Shown here piece by piece: positions 44,128 through 53,744 of a DNA stretch of 64,000 bases. A program made the translations under genes and the position numbers. Numbering within the stretch: position 1 is the first letter of the stretch; each line of letters opens with the position of its first letter. The notes beneath the pieces are model-generated. The model saw nothing but the letters and a program-made list of their open reading frames with translations, made no database searches and was not told where the DNA came from. Origin of the DNA: Chitinophaga silvisoli (GTDB lineage Bacteria > Bacteroidota > Bacteroidia > Chitinophagales > Chitinophagaceae); contig NZ_QTJV01000002.1 in assembly GCF_003412465.1 (NCBI RefSeq), positions 992,001 through 1,056,000 on the forward strand, given 5' to 3'.

Positions 44128-45666
44128 ATGGCCATTTTAGGTAATCTTATATCCAGGTCACTGCGCATCAGGAAGAAGTTCACATTTAAGTTAGGTACGC
44201 CACGCCAGTATCAGTTACAGGTATTGTACAGGCTACTGACAAAAGCTAAGGATACGCAGTTTGGTCAGCATTACAACTTCCAGGAAATACTCAATAGCCC
44301 GAATATCATCGCTAATTATCGTTCCACTGTACCCGTACACAACTATAATAAGATGCACGCGGAATGGTGGTATAAGTGCCTGGAAGGGCAGGCTAATGTA
44401 AGCTGGCCTGAAAAGATTAAATACTTCGCGCTCAGTTCGGGAACCTCCGAATCTGCGAGCAAGCACATACCCGTTACCCGCGATATGCTGCGTAACGTAA
44501 AGAAGGTGGGTGTCAAGCAGCTATATTCTATGGCTAACTTCGACATTCCTCCTAAATCGTTCTCCAAGGGAATCCTGATGCTGGGTGGTACCACCGCCCT
44601 GTATGAAAAAGGGGATTACTATGAAGGGGATATGAGTGGTATCCAGGCGAAGAACATCCCCCGTTGGTTCAGACGTTTCTACAAACCCGGTGGGAACATT
44701 TCCAAAAAGCCAAACTGGGAACAGCGTATCAAGCTCATCGTGCGCAAAGCGCCACAGTGGGATGTAGGTACCGTATGTGGTGTGCCTGCCTGGGTACAGA
44801 TTGTACTGGCAGAGATCATCAAATACCACGGGGTGAAAAATATCCATGAGATCTGGCCTAACCTGGCCGTGTATATACATGGAGGCGTTTCCTTCGAGCC
44901 TTACCGCGACAGTTTTCAGAAACTACTGGGCAAACCGATCAATTTCATCGAGACATATATGGCTTCGGAAGGCTCTTTCGGCTTCCAGGCCCGTCCGGGT
45001 GTAAGGGGCATTAAACTGGTCCTGAACACCGGTATCTTCTACGAATTCATACCATTTACAGAAGACAACTTTACCAGTGATGGCGAGGTAAAAGCAAATC
45101 CTAAGTCCTACATGATCCACGAAGTAGTGGAAGATGTAGAGTACGCAGTCATGCTTTCTACCTGTGCCGGTGCATGGCGCTACCTCATTGGTGACGTTGT
45201 GAAGTTCACTTCCGTAAAAGAGCATGAGATTATCATAGTAGGCCGTACTAAACAGTTCCTGAGCCTTTGCGGCGAACATATGAGTATCGATAACATGAAC
45301 AATGCGATCGATGCTGTACAGAAGAAACTGGGTATTACCGTTAGTGAATTTACTGTAGCAGGCTTCCCGCACGATAGCCTGTTTGCACACCGCTGGTTTA
45401 TTGGTACCGATGATGTGAATGTAGATAGCAACCGTGTCCGTGAAATCATAGACCAGACCCTGTGTGAGGTAAATGACGACTATGCAGTAGAGCGTACCTC
45501 CGCACTGAAGGAACTCTTTGTTGAGATCCTGCCAAAAGATGTGTTCATCGACTACCTGCGCGTAAAAGGCAAGGAAGGTGCAATGAACAAGTTCCCCCGC
45601 GTGATGAAAGGAGAAAAACTGAAGGATTGGGAGAACTTCCTGGCATCCAGGCTGAAATCAGTGTAA
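44128..45666 (+). CDS. GH3 auxin-responsive promoter family protein
   Basis: A 512-residue member of the GH3 branch of acyl-adenylate-forming enzymes. ATP-binding motif 1 appears as ALSSGTSES, and motifs typical of GH3 follow: ETYMASEGSFGFQ and YRLGDVV-like WRYLIGDVVKFTS, then VGRTKQFLSLCGEHMS. Plant GH3 proteins conjugate amino acids to plant hormones. Bacterial homologues are common in Bacteroidota and their substrates are unknown; auxin activity should not be assumed. It is monocistronic with a terminator behind it. Confidence 0.92.
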   Translation: MAILGNLISRSLRIRKKFTFKLGTPRQYQLQVLYRLLTKAKDTQFGQHYNFQEILNSPNIIANYRSTVPVHNYNKMHAEWWYKCLEGQANVSWPEKIKYFALSSGTSESASKHIPVTRDMLRNVKKVGVKQLYSMANFDIPPKSFSKGILMLGGTTALYEKGDYYEGDMSGIQAKNIPRWFRRFYKPGGNISKKPNWEQRIKLIVRKAPQWDVGTVCGVPAWVQIVLAEIIKYHGVKNIHEIWPNLAVYIHGGVSFEPYRDSFQKLLGKPINFIETYMASEGSFGFQARPGVRGIKLVLNTGIFYEFIPFTEDNFTSDGEVKANPKSYMIHEVVEDVEYAVMLSTCAGAWRYLIGDVVKFTSVKEHEIIIVGRTKQFLSLCGEHMSIDNMNNAIDAVQKKLGITVSEFTVAGFPHDSLFAHRWFIGTDDVNVDSNRVREIIDQTLCEVNDDYAVERTSALKELFVEILPKDVFIDYLRVKGKEGAMNKFPRVMKGEKLKDWENFLASRLKSV

Positions 45667-45693
45667 GAACTTTAACGAATTTTAAAGTAAAAA

Positions 45694-45737
45694 GAGGGGT
45701 AACTTCAACCACAAAGGGGAGTTTACCCCTCATTTTT
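45694..45737 (+). terminator. Terminator after the GH3 gene
   Basis: GAGGGGTAA/TTACCCCTC arms, 9 bp, with a 20-nt loop and a following ATTTTT. Confidence 0.75.
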
Positions 45738-45758
45738 AGATAGGGAATCTTGTAGCGC

Positions 45759-46409
45759 ATGACATCTGCTTTCTTATCAGCGGTCTTCTCCGGAGTGGCA
45801 CTTGGACTGGTTTTATCAGTATCTGTCGGCCCCGTCATCTTCGCGATTATAAAATATAGTGTGAATAACGGCTTCAAAGCCGGGATTAGTTTTGCGCTGG
45901 GTGTATCATTCAGTGATATTATGTATGTGATGCTGGGCAACCTGGCCACTGCCTTTATCGAAAATCTGAAGGAGTACAATAAACTGATCGGGATAGTTGG
46001 GGGTTGTTTACTGATTTGCATGGGCCTGTACGGCCTGCTGTTCAAAAAAGTAAAGATCAGCACCGGCGATGAAAAGCCTGAAATGTTCAGAACCCATGAT
46101 TATCTGAAGATCTGGCTGGCGGGTTTCCTGATGAATACGCTGAATCCCGGGGTACTTTTGTTCTGGCTGGGAATCTGTGTTTCGAACGCCCCGCACCCGG
46201 TAGGACATAAGATTATTACATATGGGGTCTGCCTGATATGGGTCCTGTCTACCGATATACTGAAGGTATTCGTAGCAGATAAAATCAGGCATAAGCTGAC
46301 CCTCACGAATGTGAAGTGGTTAAATAAGATTTCCGGGGCCAGTATGATTGTGTTTGGCTTGCTGCTTCTCTACCAGATGGCATTCAATGTAAGCGCAATA
46401 GGTCATTAA
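45759..46409 (+). CDS. LysE-family translocator
   Basis: A 216-residue membrane protein with about six hydrophobic helices. The N-terminal ALGLVLSVSVGPVIFAIIKYSVNNGFKAG is the LysE/RhtB signature, and FLMNTLNPGVLLFWLG matches the second conserved Pro-containing helix. Family members export amino acids or related small molecules by proton antiport. The substrate is unknown. It is followed by a head-plus-hairpin repeat that may also end the transcript. Confidence 0.87.
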   Translation: MTSAFLSAVFSGVALGLVLSVSVGPVIFAIIKYSVNNGFKAGISFALGVSFSDIMYVMLGNLATAFIENLKEYNKLIGIVGGCLLICMGLYGLLFKKVKISTGDEKPEMFRTHDYLKIWLAGFLMNTLNPGVLLFWLGICVSNAPHPVGHKIITYGVCLIWVLSTDILKVFVADKIRHKLTLTNVKWLNKISGASMIVFGLLLLYQMAFNVSAIGH

Positions 46410-46417
46410 AATTTTTG

Positions 46418-46478
46418 GAGCCGCCGCAGGCGCTCTTGCGAAAAATGCGCTGTTACCGAAGGTGACAGCGCATTTTTC
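46418..46478 (+). repeat. Head-plus-hairpin intergenic repeat, copy A
   Basis: GAGCCGCCGCAGGCGC (46418-46433) is followed by a hairpin (46440-46478) with an 18-bp stem starting GAAAAATGCGCTGTTACC and a GAA loop. The head resembles those at 48220 and 55789; the stem sequence does not. A T-run inside the right arm suggests it may also terminate the LysE gene. Confidence 0.6.
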
Positions 46479-46483
46479 ATTTT

Positions 46484-46515
46484 AAAAAAAAGCATCCCCT
46501 TGCGGAAGATGCTTT
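46484..46515 (-). terminator. Terminator of the ferredoxin oxidoreductase beta gene
   Basis: On the minus strand AAGCATC/GATGCTT arms with an 11-nt loop are followed by T-rich sequence; it is about 25 bp past the stop. Confidence 0.7.
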
Positions 46516-46540
46516 CTATTTATTGGTGGATTAAAAGCTC

Positions 46541-47575
46541 CTATTTAATAGTCCAGGTTTCCTTACCCGCCAGCAGCTTATCCAGATCGCCAGGACCTCT
46601 CTTGCTGAATGCATCTTCTACCTGGAAGTTCAGTTGCTCCTCATAGGTAGGACGGAATCCCTGATAAAACACCCCAAACGGACGTGGGAAGTGTCCTTCA
46701 ATACGAGGATCGTCGAACATACGGGTCAGGATCTGTGCCTTATAGAAATCGTGTTCATCATGAATCCACAGGTCCGCGGCACTGTATTCAGCACCCAGTT
46801 CCACTACCACAGGTTTCAAACCATCCAGGCGGATACCTTTATTCTTCTGTGCGCCAAACACCAGTGGCTGGCCCTGCTCCAGGAAGATAGCCTGCTCAGC
46901 TTTGCTGGATTTTTCCGTAAACACTTCAAATGCGCCATCATTAAAGATGTTACAGTTCTGATAGATCTCCAGGAAAGAAGCGCCTTTATGCGCATGACTG
47001 CGTTTCAGCATTTCCTGCAGGTGTTTAGGATCACGGTCCATACTTCTGGCAATGAAGGTGGCATCAGCACCCAAAGCCAGCGCCATCGGGTTGAACGGAT
47101 GGTCGATACTGCCGTAAGGGGTAGACTTCGTTACCTTGTTGGACTCGGAAGTAGGAGAGTACTGTCCCTTGGTCAGACCATAGATCTGGTTGTTGAACAG
47201 CATTACATTCACATCAAAGTTACGGCGCAACAGGTGAATCGTGTGATTACCACCGATGGACAGGCCATCGCCATCTCCTGTCACAATCCATACACTCAGC
47301 TCAGGACGTACAGCTTTAAGGCCGGACGCGATCGCAGTAGCACGGCCATGGATGGAGTGCATGCCGTAGGTATTCATATAGTAAGGAAAGCGGGATGAAC
47401 AGCCAATACCGGAAACAATCACTATGTTCTCCTTCGGTATACCCAGTCCGGGCATAATGGTCTGCACCTGTTTCAATATAGAATAATCTCCGCAACCCGG
47501 GCACCAGCGTACTTCCTGGTCCGTTGCAAAATCCTTCGCCGTTAACGCCTGCGGAGCTATAGTTGCTGTTGACAT
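46541..47575 (-). CDS. 2-oxoacid:ferredoxin oxidoreductase, beta subunit (KorB-like)
   Basis: A 344-residue thiamine-diphosphate subunit. RWCPGCGDYSILKQ at the N-terminus and IGCSSRFPYYMNTYGMHSIHGRA are typical of 2-oxoglutarate:ferredoxin oxidoreductases. The cofactor-binding motif is GDGDGLSIGGNH with the partner NNQIYGLTKGQYSPTS. The enzyme decarboxylates 2-oxoglutarate or another 2-oxoacid to the acyl-CoA with ferredoxin as acceptor. The alpha subunit, normally directly upstream, is not present in the window, so the holoenzyme must use a partner encoded elsewhere. Confidence 0.92.
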   Translation of the reverse strand: MSTATIAPQALTAKDFATDQEVRWCPGCGDYSILKQVQTIMPGLGIPKENIVIVSGIGCSSRFPYYMNTYGMHSIHGRATAIASGLKAVRPELSVWIVTGDGDGLSIGGNHTIHLLRRNFDVNVMLFNNQIYGLTKGQYSPTSESNKVTKSTPYGSIDHPFNPMALALGADATFIARSMDRDPKHLQEMLKRSHAHKGASFLEIYQNCNIFNDGAFEVFTEKSSKAEQAIFLEQGQPLVFGAQKNKGIRLDGLKPVVVELGAEYSAADLWIHDEHDFYKAQILTRMFDDPRIEGHFPRPFGVFYQGFRPTYEEQLNFQVEDAFSKRGPGDLDKLLAGKETWTIK

Positions 47576-47681
47576 TGTTGTATTGTTAATAGAAAAAGTT
47601 ATAATTGGTTGGCAAAGTTACGAATTGTAACCCGATAGGGATTACGCAATCCGGAATAACTGTATAGGGAACTGACCACAA

Positions 47682-48032
47682 TCAGTTTTCCTGTGCCAAC
47701 AACGCTTCCCAATATTCAGCCGCTCTTCTTGTATGTGGTATCACGATCGTACCTCCAACTATATTAGCTACTGCAAAAATTTCATACATCTCTTCAGTGG
47801 TCACACCTTGTTCATGGCACTTGCCCAGATGGTATTTGATACAGTCGTCGCAACGTAATACCATAGACGAAACCAATCCCAGCATTTCTTTCACTTTCGT
47901 ACTAAGGGCACCTTCCATATAAGTGTTGGTGTCCAGGTTGAATAACCGGTTGATCACTTTGTTCTGTTTGCCCAGAATGACCTCATTCATCTTTTCCCGG
48001 TACTCGTTAAATGCTTTTATCTCGTCTGCCAT
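47682..48032 (-). CDS. Carboxymuconolactone decarboxylase / AhpD-like protein
   Basis: A 116-residue helical protein with the redox-type motif CDDCIKYH (CxxC followed by His) characteristic of the AhpD branch, and a following GVTTEEMYEIFAVANIVGG. Such proteins act as disulfide reductants or in peroxide defence rather than as true decarboxylases. ATG at 48032 gives the usual N-terminus; an ATG six codons upstream is possible. It lies 106 bp upstream of the ferredoxin oxidoreductase gene on the same strand, and the two might be co-transcribed. Confidence 0.88.
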   Translation of the reverse strand: MADEIKAFNEYREKMNEVILGKQNKVINRLFNLDTNTYMEGALSTKVKEMLGLVSSMVLRCDDCIKYHLGKCHEQGVTTEEMYEIFAVANIVGGTIVIPHTRRAAEYWEALLAQEN

Positions 48033-48440
48033 TTTATTGTATTTGCACAATAAAGCTATGAAACGATTCCCAAATATAAATCAATCTACTTAATGAGTAG
48101 ACTAGTGCTTTGTGAGGCTAAAACCTCGTTTTATTAAGTTCTTGATTTATAATTTATTATAAGGTTTGGCATAACTGCCGGTTATAGCTCATAACAATAA
48201 GTAATTAAATGCATTCCCAAAGCCGGCGGCAGGCCCACCACGAAAGCAAGGGTTTTGCCCCCCGCAAAACCCTTGCTTTCGTCCATTTAATTTCGCTCGC
48301 TTAACAGTGGCGTAACATTAGAATATTTCCTTTGCATCACTATTCAACCACATGTTTTGAACTAAATGCTCACCTGCAGGTCTGGGGAACCTGCTTCTAT
48401 TCAACTATGCGAAAAAATCCCACACATTAATTCAACCTTT
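48033..48440. other. Divergent intergenic region upstream of the TonB receptor
   Basis: About 400 bp between divergent genes. It holds the copy B head-plus-hairpin element (48220-48281) and A/T-rich promoter sequence. An open frame extends the receptor upstream to 48366, but this stretch lacks signal-peptide character. A consensus -7 box was not clear. Confidence 0.45.
48220..48281 (+). repeat. Head-plus-hairpin intergenic repeat, copy B
   Basis: AAGCCGGCGGCAGGCCC (48220-48236), a 4-nt spacer, then a perfect 18-bp stem (CGAAAGCAAGGGTTTTGC and its complement) with a loop of five C. The head differs by one base from copy C. No T-run follows, and it lies upstream of both flanking genes, so it is not an ordinary terminator. 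Confidence 0.65.
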
Positions 48441-51254
48441 ATGCGGAAAGTATTTTTCACTATGCTCTTCTCGTGGCTCAGCATGATATGCCTGGGTCAG
48501 ACTACCGGCTTAGTCACAGGTAGTATCGTCGACAAAAATCAGGCATTATCGCTCCCGGGAGCCACCCTGAAGCTGAAACCCGGCAACCACTACACAGTAT
48601 CTAACCAACAGGGTAAATTCGAATTCCTTAGCGTACCTGTTGGCACCTACACACTTGAAGTCACTTACATTGGTTATCAATCTCATACACAGGAAGTAAG
48701 CGTTACTGCCGGCAAAGCTACCGACCTGAAACTGCAACTTGAAGCCGGTGGTGTGGCCGGAAAGGAGATCCTGGTAGTGGGTGACCGTCTCCGGGGCCAG
48801 GCCAAAGCCCTGAACCAGCAGAAAAACAATCCCAACGTGACCAATATCGTTTCTGCTGACCAGATCGGCCGTTTCCCGGATGCGAACATAGGCGATGCGA
48901 TGAAACGTATTCCTGGTATCACCATGCAGAATGACCAGGGCGAAGCCCGTAACATTATCATCCGCGGTCTGGCTCCTGAGCTGAACTCTGTGACTTTGAA
49001 CGGTGACAGGATCCCGTCTGCCGAAGGTGATAACCGCCGTGTGCAGATGGACCTCATTCCTTCAGACATGGTGCAGACGATCGAAGTCAATAAGACCCTT
49101 ACCCCTGATATGGATGCGGATGCAATCGGTGGTTCTGTGAACCTCGTCACCCGTGCGGCACCGAATGGCCTGCGTGTGTCTGCTACACTTTCCGGTGGTG
49201 TGAACCCCATTCGTAACAAGCCGCTGTATACCGGTGGCCTGGTATTGGGCAATCGCTTCTTCAACAACAAACTGGGGGCGGTAGTCAGCGCTTCTTACAA
49301 TAACAACGACTATGGCTCTGACGATGTAGAAGCTACCTGGAAGAAAGACGATGCAGGGCATGTATACACCGAAGAAATGGAAGTGCGTACTTATAATGTT
49401 CAGCGTATTCGCCGTAGCTTATCTGCCGCCCTGGACTATAAGATCAACTCAAAGAACACGCTTTATGCAAATGCCATGTACAACTGGCGCGATGACCGTG
49501 AAAACCGCTACCGCCTGAGATATAGCGATATCGAACCTGAGTATGCTACTGATGGCAGCATCACCAGCTATACCGGGCAGGTGCGCCGGGAAACAAAAGG
49601 TGGTATCAACAATGACAGGAATAAAGGCAGAAGACTGGAAGATCAGCGCGTACAGAATTATTCCCTGCGTGGTGAACACCTGCTGGGTAGCAAGGTAGAC
49701 CTGGACTGGGCAGTGAGCTATTCATCAGCAAGTGAAGATCGTCCGAATGAGCGCTATATAGAGTTCCGTGTGAAAGATGCACCTGTATCACTGGATCTCA
49801 CTGACACCCGTTTCCCATTGGTGACGACAACTGTTACTGAGAATGACCTGGAGTTTAATTCACTGTCAGAGAACCATGATTATACCCGCGAGAACGAGTT
49901 GGGAATGAAGTTAAATCTGCGTTTCCCATTCAGTATTCTGCCTGATCAGAAAGGCCGTCTGCGTGTAGGTGGTAGAATGCGGATCAAGGATAAAAAACGT
50001 GAGAATAATTACTTCGATTATGAGCCGGTGACGGAGTATGGTTCAATGGCGACATTGCCGCAGGTAAACTATAACGGGGAAGGCTATCAGCCAGGTTCCA
50101 AATACACCCGTGGCTCTTTTGTATCAAAAGACTACCTGGGTAGCCTGAACCTGAATGACGCATCTAAATTCGCCGGTGAAGATAATCCGGCTGAATACCT
50201 GGCAGTGAACTATAAAGCAAATGAAACCATAACCGCTGCTTATGTCCGCTGGGACCAGGATTTCAATGCTAAGCTGTCTATGATTGCCGGTGTACGGGTA
50301 GAAAATACTTCTACTGATTATAAAGGTAACGTAGTAGAGGATGAAGAAGATTTAGCTGGTCAGCGTGCTGTGAAGAATAGTTACCTGAATGTATTGCCGG
50401 GAGTGACTTTCAGGTACAATGTAAATAATGATTTAGTGTTGCGTGCAGCTGCTACTACATCTATTGCGCGTCCTAACTATTATGACATTGCGCCCTATGT
50501 AAGCAGTGTGGCAGATGATGCTGCGATCAGTGCAGGTAATCCTGATCTGAAAGCTGCGTATGCATGGAACTTTGATATTATGGCGGAGCAGTATTTTAAA
50601 TCCGTGGGTATCCTGTCTGCCGGCGTATTTTATAAGAGTATCAACGACTTTATTTATACTTATAAAAACGTGTCTTATTCAGCTGCAGATTTTACAGCTG
50701 ATTATGGTAATACGGCTACTAATCCTATTCCTGATGGAGAGAACTGGACGTACAAACAGGCGCGTAACGGTGATAATGTGAAGGTGTATGGATTTGAGGT
50801 GGCCTTACAGCGGCAGCTGGATTTCCTGCCTGGATTTGCAAAGGGTTTTGGCGTGTATGTGAACTATACTTATACCAAATCAACTGCAAGTGGAGTGTAT
50901 AATTCTGATGGTGAAAAGCGCACCGGTGTTACATTGCCCGGTACAGCACCGCATATGTTTAATGCGTCTCTTTCATTCGAGAATAAGCGTTTTACTGCGA
51001 GATTATCAGGTAACTATACAGCGGCTTATCTGGATGCGCTGGGTGGCAGTGATTTTGATGACAGCTATTATGATAAGCAGTTCTTCCTGGATGCAAATGC
51101 GTCTTATAAGTTTGCGAAGAACTGGCGTTTCTTTGCAGAGGCGAATAACCTGACTAATCAGCCATTGCGTTATTATCAGGGGATTTCTTCGAGAACAATG
51201 CAGGCAGAGTATTATAGGCCGAGATATAACTTCGGTGTGAAGTTTGACTTATAA
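48441..51254 (+). CDS. TonB-dependent receptor with carboxypeptidase-like N-domain
   Basis: A 937-residue outer-membrane receptor. Signal peptide (about 1-20, cleaved near CLGQ), then a CarboxypepD_reg-like domain (about 24-105, GSIVDKNQALSLPGATLKL and YTLEVTYIGYQSH). The plug domain (about 125-240) includes IGRFPDANIGDAMKRIPGITMQ and GSVNLVT. A beta-barrel ends in FGVKFDL. Barrel motifs such as RPNYYDIAPYV and NPDLKAAYAWNFD match TonB receptors that take up substrates such as carbohydrates. No SusD partner is adjacent, so a SusC-type assignment is not supported. ATG at 48441 is chosen for its signal peptide. Confidence 0.92.
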   Translation: MRKVFFTMLFSWLSMICLGQTTGLVTGSIVDKNQALSLPGATLKLKPGNHYTVSNQQGKFEFLSVPVGTYTLEVTYIGYQSHTQEVSVTAGKATDLKLQLEAGGVAGKEILVVGDRLRGQAKALNQQKNNPNVTNIVSADQIGRFPDANIGDAMKRIPGITMQNDQGEARNIIIRGLAPELNSVTLNGDRIPSAEGDNRRVQMDLIPSDMVQTIEVNKTLTPDMDADAIGGSVNLVTRAAPNGLRVSATLSGGVNPIRNKPLYTGGLVLGNRFFNNKLGAVVSASYNNNDYGSDDVEATWKKDDAGHVYTEEMEVRTYNVQRIRRSLSAALDYKINSKNTLYANAMYNWRDDRENRYRLRYSDIEPEYATDGSITSYTGQVRRETKGGINNDRNKGRRLEDQRVQNYSLRGEHLLGSKVDLDWAVSYSSASEDRPNERYIEFRVKDAPVSLDLTDTRFPLVTTTVTENDLEFNSLSENHDYTRENELGMKLNLRFPFSILPDQKGRLRVGGRMRIKDKKRENNYFDYEPVTEYGSMATLPQVNYNGEGYQPGSKYTRGSFVSKDYLGSLNLNDASKFAGEDNPAEYLAVNYKANETITAAYVRWDQDFNAKLSMIAGVRVENTSTDYKGNVVEDEEDLAGQRAVKNSYLNVLPGVTFRYNVNNDLVLRAAATTSIARPNYYDIAPYVSSVADDAAISAGNPDLKAAYAWNFDIMAEQYFKSVGILSAGVFYKSINDFIYTYKNVSYSAADFTADYGNTATNPIPDGENWTYKQARNGDNVKVYGFEVALQRQLDFLPGFAKGFGVYVNYTYTKSTASGVYNSDGEKRTGVTLPGTAPHMFNASLSFENKRFTARLSGNYTAAYLDALGGSDFDDSYYDKQFFLDANASYKFAKNWRFFAEANNLTNQPLRYYQGISSRTMQAEYYRPRYNFGVKFDL

Positions 51255-51257
51255 ACT

Positions 51258-51291
51258 AAAAGGGGTTATCGTAATTACGATAACCCCTTTT
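51258..51291. terminator. Perfect bidirectional terminator between the two TonB receptors
   Basis: A perfect inverted repeat of 17-bp arms (AAAAGGGGTTATCGTAA and its complement) with A- and T-runs at the ends, between convergent genes. Confidence 0.92.
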
Positions 51292-51311
51292 ACAATTATG
51301 CAAGTGTCGTG

Positions 51312-53744
51312 TTAAAACTTGAAAGCAACTGTACCGGTGAAGCTTCTTGTCTTTTGAGGATTCATAGAAGAATAACCGATCCAGTAATGTTTGTTTGTCA
51401 GGTTATCTACCTTTGCAGCGAACCTGAATTTAGATGTTTCGTAAGCAAGTGTAGCATTTGCAATTACATAAGAAGGCAGGATAAATACGCCCTGGCTGAT
51501 GCTGTTTACAATCTTTACATCGCTTGCGTAGTTACCACCCGCACCAATACTTAAGCCTTTCAGTTTACCATTTGATAAACGGTAATTTAACCACAGGTTA
51601 GCTGAAGTAGGAGCAGAAGAAGTAGCCGGACGACGACCATTCACATCAGGTGTACCATCCACATCAACATTGATATACCTGGAATCATTATATCCATACC
51701 CTGCTACAACGCTGAAGCCCTGGAATGGATTTGCAATAATGCTCAATTCTACGCCCTTACTTTTCTGAGAACCGTTTTGGAGATAGAAATTAGCATGTGC
51801 ATTATCTGCACGAAGTACGTTTTTCACCAGGATATCATAGTAGCTCACAGTACCTGTCAGCTTACCATCAAACAGGTCCATTTTTACACCACCTTCCCAT
51901 TGATTTGCCTGTTCAGGTCTGGATGTTTTGCTCACGCCTTCACTCACGTAAATCTGTGAATTGGTATTTGTGAAGCCATTCTGGTAGTTACCGAACAGAG
52001 ACAGGCGATCCTTAATAACCTGGTAAACGATCCCAAATTTAGGAGACAGTGCAACCTGATTATATGCACCGGATGCAGTGCCTGCGCTCTCACTATAGTT
52101 GCCTTTGAAATCATAGTAATCTATACGCAAGCCCGCCTGTACAGCCAGTTGATCTGTGATGTTAAATACATCAGATGCGTAAGCACTGTAATTATATCTC
52201 TTGTAGATATAAGGATACCTGACAAGGCTACCTGCTGCCTTATAAACATCGCTCATGTTTGCAGCATTGAAATCGCTGTAGTTTGATATTACTCCATGAG
52301 TAGATACCTTATCGTAAGCAGCACTGATAAATATCTGGTCAGAATTCAGGTAGAAGAAGTCAATACCACCTACGAAGCGGTTTCTGAATTTTCCGATATT
52401 GAAATCACCAATGAAGTTTTGCTGAATCTCTGTAGTATTTACTTTACTGTTGCTTGTAGACTGGTCTTCGCGTGAAATGGAATCACCGGCAAACAGGTAG
52501 AAGTAAGGACCAAAACCATTTGAGAAACTGTTGGTCATGGATACAACTGTCTGAGAGTTCCACTGATCAGAGATCTTATAATTCATCGTACCAAAAAAGT
52601 TCGCATTGCGACTGGTAGATGTCAGGTCTTCGTTTGCAAAAGTACGGTTGTAATCGATGTTCAGTTTATCCGCTCTCTGCGCACTCAGCTCGGAAACATT
52701 GTGTCCCCATGGGAAGAAAAAGAATGTATTACCATTACCTTCTCCGCTGAAGAATTCACCTTCGAGTAAGATATTTAATCTATCATTGATTTTGTAGGAA
52801 AGGCTGGGAGCAAATGCGAATGTTTTGTTATGACCATTATCCATCCAGCTACCTTGTGAAGTATAGGCCGTGTTCAAACGGAGCAGTACATTCTTTGCTG
52901 AATCCAGCGGTGTATTTACGTCAGCCATGATACGGTTGTAAGCATAGCTGCCGCCTGCAAATGCAACCTCACCACCAAAGTGATCATAAGGCTTCTTGGT
53001 AACACGATTGATCAAACCACCATAAGAGGTGAGCTGATTGCCGAACAAAGTAGCATTCGGGCCTTTGATTACCTCGATGCTTTCGATGTTAGCAGCATCA
53101 ATCACAGAAGAAACGTTTCCGGCTACACCATTGCGGAACTGGCTTTGAACAGTAAAGCCACGGGAATTATAATAAGCACCACCATCACCGCTACGGTTGG
53201 TAGCCTCCCACATTTTAGTGATACCAGGTGCATTTTTCATTGCTTCATCCACAGTATACACTTGCTGTTGTGCCAGCAGATCCTTGGTGATCACTGAATA
53301 TACTGTTGGGTTTTCGACGTTGGCTAATGGTAACTTCGCTACATAATTACTGGAGCGTTTTACCAGCTTGGTCTGATTGCCCGTAATAACTATTTCGGAG
53401 AGCTGTTTGCTTGATACTTCCAGCTGGAACTTCACTGTTGCAACTTTACCCGCTTCAACCACCACATCTTGTGTCTTATTAGCATACCCTGTAAAAGAAA
53501 TGGCAACCTGGTAATTCCCAGCAGGTACATTCTTAAAAGCAAAGGTACCGGCACCGTCAGAAACCGTCATAAAACTGGTCCCCTGTAAAATCACAGACAC
53601 ATCCGCAGCTGGCTTGCCATCAGATGTCACAATTTTACCCTTGATTCCACCATTGTTATCTTCTAAAGTAGTAGCAGTAGCATAGAAGAAGGAAACAATC
53701 ATGCTCAGAACAAGCATGAAGGACTTAATAGTCATCCTTATCAT
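51312..53744 (-). CDS. TonB-dependent siderophore receptor
   Basis: An 810-residue outer-membrane receptor. Signal peptide (about 1-25), then a CarboxypepD_reg-like domain (about 33-115), plug (about 130-255) and barrel. The plug has VDEAMKNAPGITKMW, IEVIKGPNATLFGN and GGLINRVTKKP, typical of FhuA/FpvA-type siderophore receptors. It ends RSFTGTVAFKF, with the terminal Phe. The likely substrate class is a ferric siderophore; the ligand is not predictable. Energy would come from ExbBD/TonB; an ExbD is at 11.7 kb. It converges with the other receptor. Confidence 0.92.
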   Translation of the reverse strand: MIRMTIKSFMLVLSMIVSFFYATATTLEDNNGGIKGKIVTSDGKPAADVSVILQGTSFMTVSDGAGTFAFKNVPAGNYQVAISFTGYANKTQDVVVEAGKVATVKFQLEVSSKQLSEIVITGNQTKLVKRSSNYVAKLPLANVENPTVYSVITKDLLAQQQVYTVDEAMKNAPGITKMWEATNRSGDGGAYYNSRGFTVQSQFRNGVAGNVSSVIDAANIESIEVIKGPNATLFGNQLTSYGGLINRVTKKPYDHFGGEVAFAGGSYAYNRIMADVNTPLDSAKNVLLRLNTAYTSQGSWMDNGHNKTFAFAPSLSYKINDRLNILLEGEFFSGEGNGNTFFFFPWGHNVSELSAQRADKLNIDYNRTFANEDLTSTSRNANFFGTMNYKISDQWNSQTVVSMTNSFSNGFGPYFYLFAGDSISREDQSTSNSKVNTTEIQQNFIGDFNIGKFRNRFVGGIDFFYLNSDQIFISAAYDKVSTHGVISNYSDFNAANMSDVYKAAGSLVRYPYIYKRYNYSAYASDVFNITDQLAVQAGLRIDYYDFKGNYSESAGTASGAYNQVALSPKFGIVYQVIKDRLSLFGNYQNGFTNTNSQIYVSEGVSKTSRPEQANQWEGGVKMDLFDGKLTGTVSYYDILVKNVLRADNAHANFYLQNGSQKSKGVELSIIANPFQGFSVVAGYGYNDSRYINVDVDGTPDVNGRRPATSSAPTSANLWLNYRLSNGKLKGLSIGAGGNYASDVKIVNSISQGVFILPSYVIANATLAYETSKFRFAAKVDNLTNKHYWIGYSSMNPQKTRSFTGTVAFKF

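Noticed and set aside
46634..47398. 254-codon + strand frame
   Set aside because: Antisense to the ferredoxin oxidoreductase beta subunit.
48241..48281. CRISPR-like palindrome
   Set aside because: A single hairpin without regularly spaced copies; no cas genes in the window.
48366..48440. N-terminal extension of the TonB receptor
   Set aside because: It would bury the signal peptide that begins at 48441.
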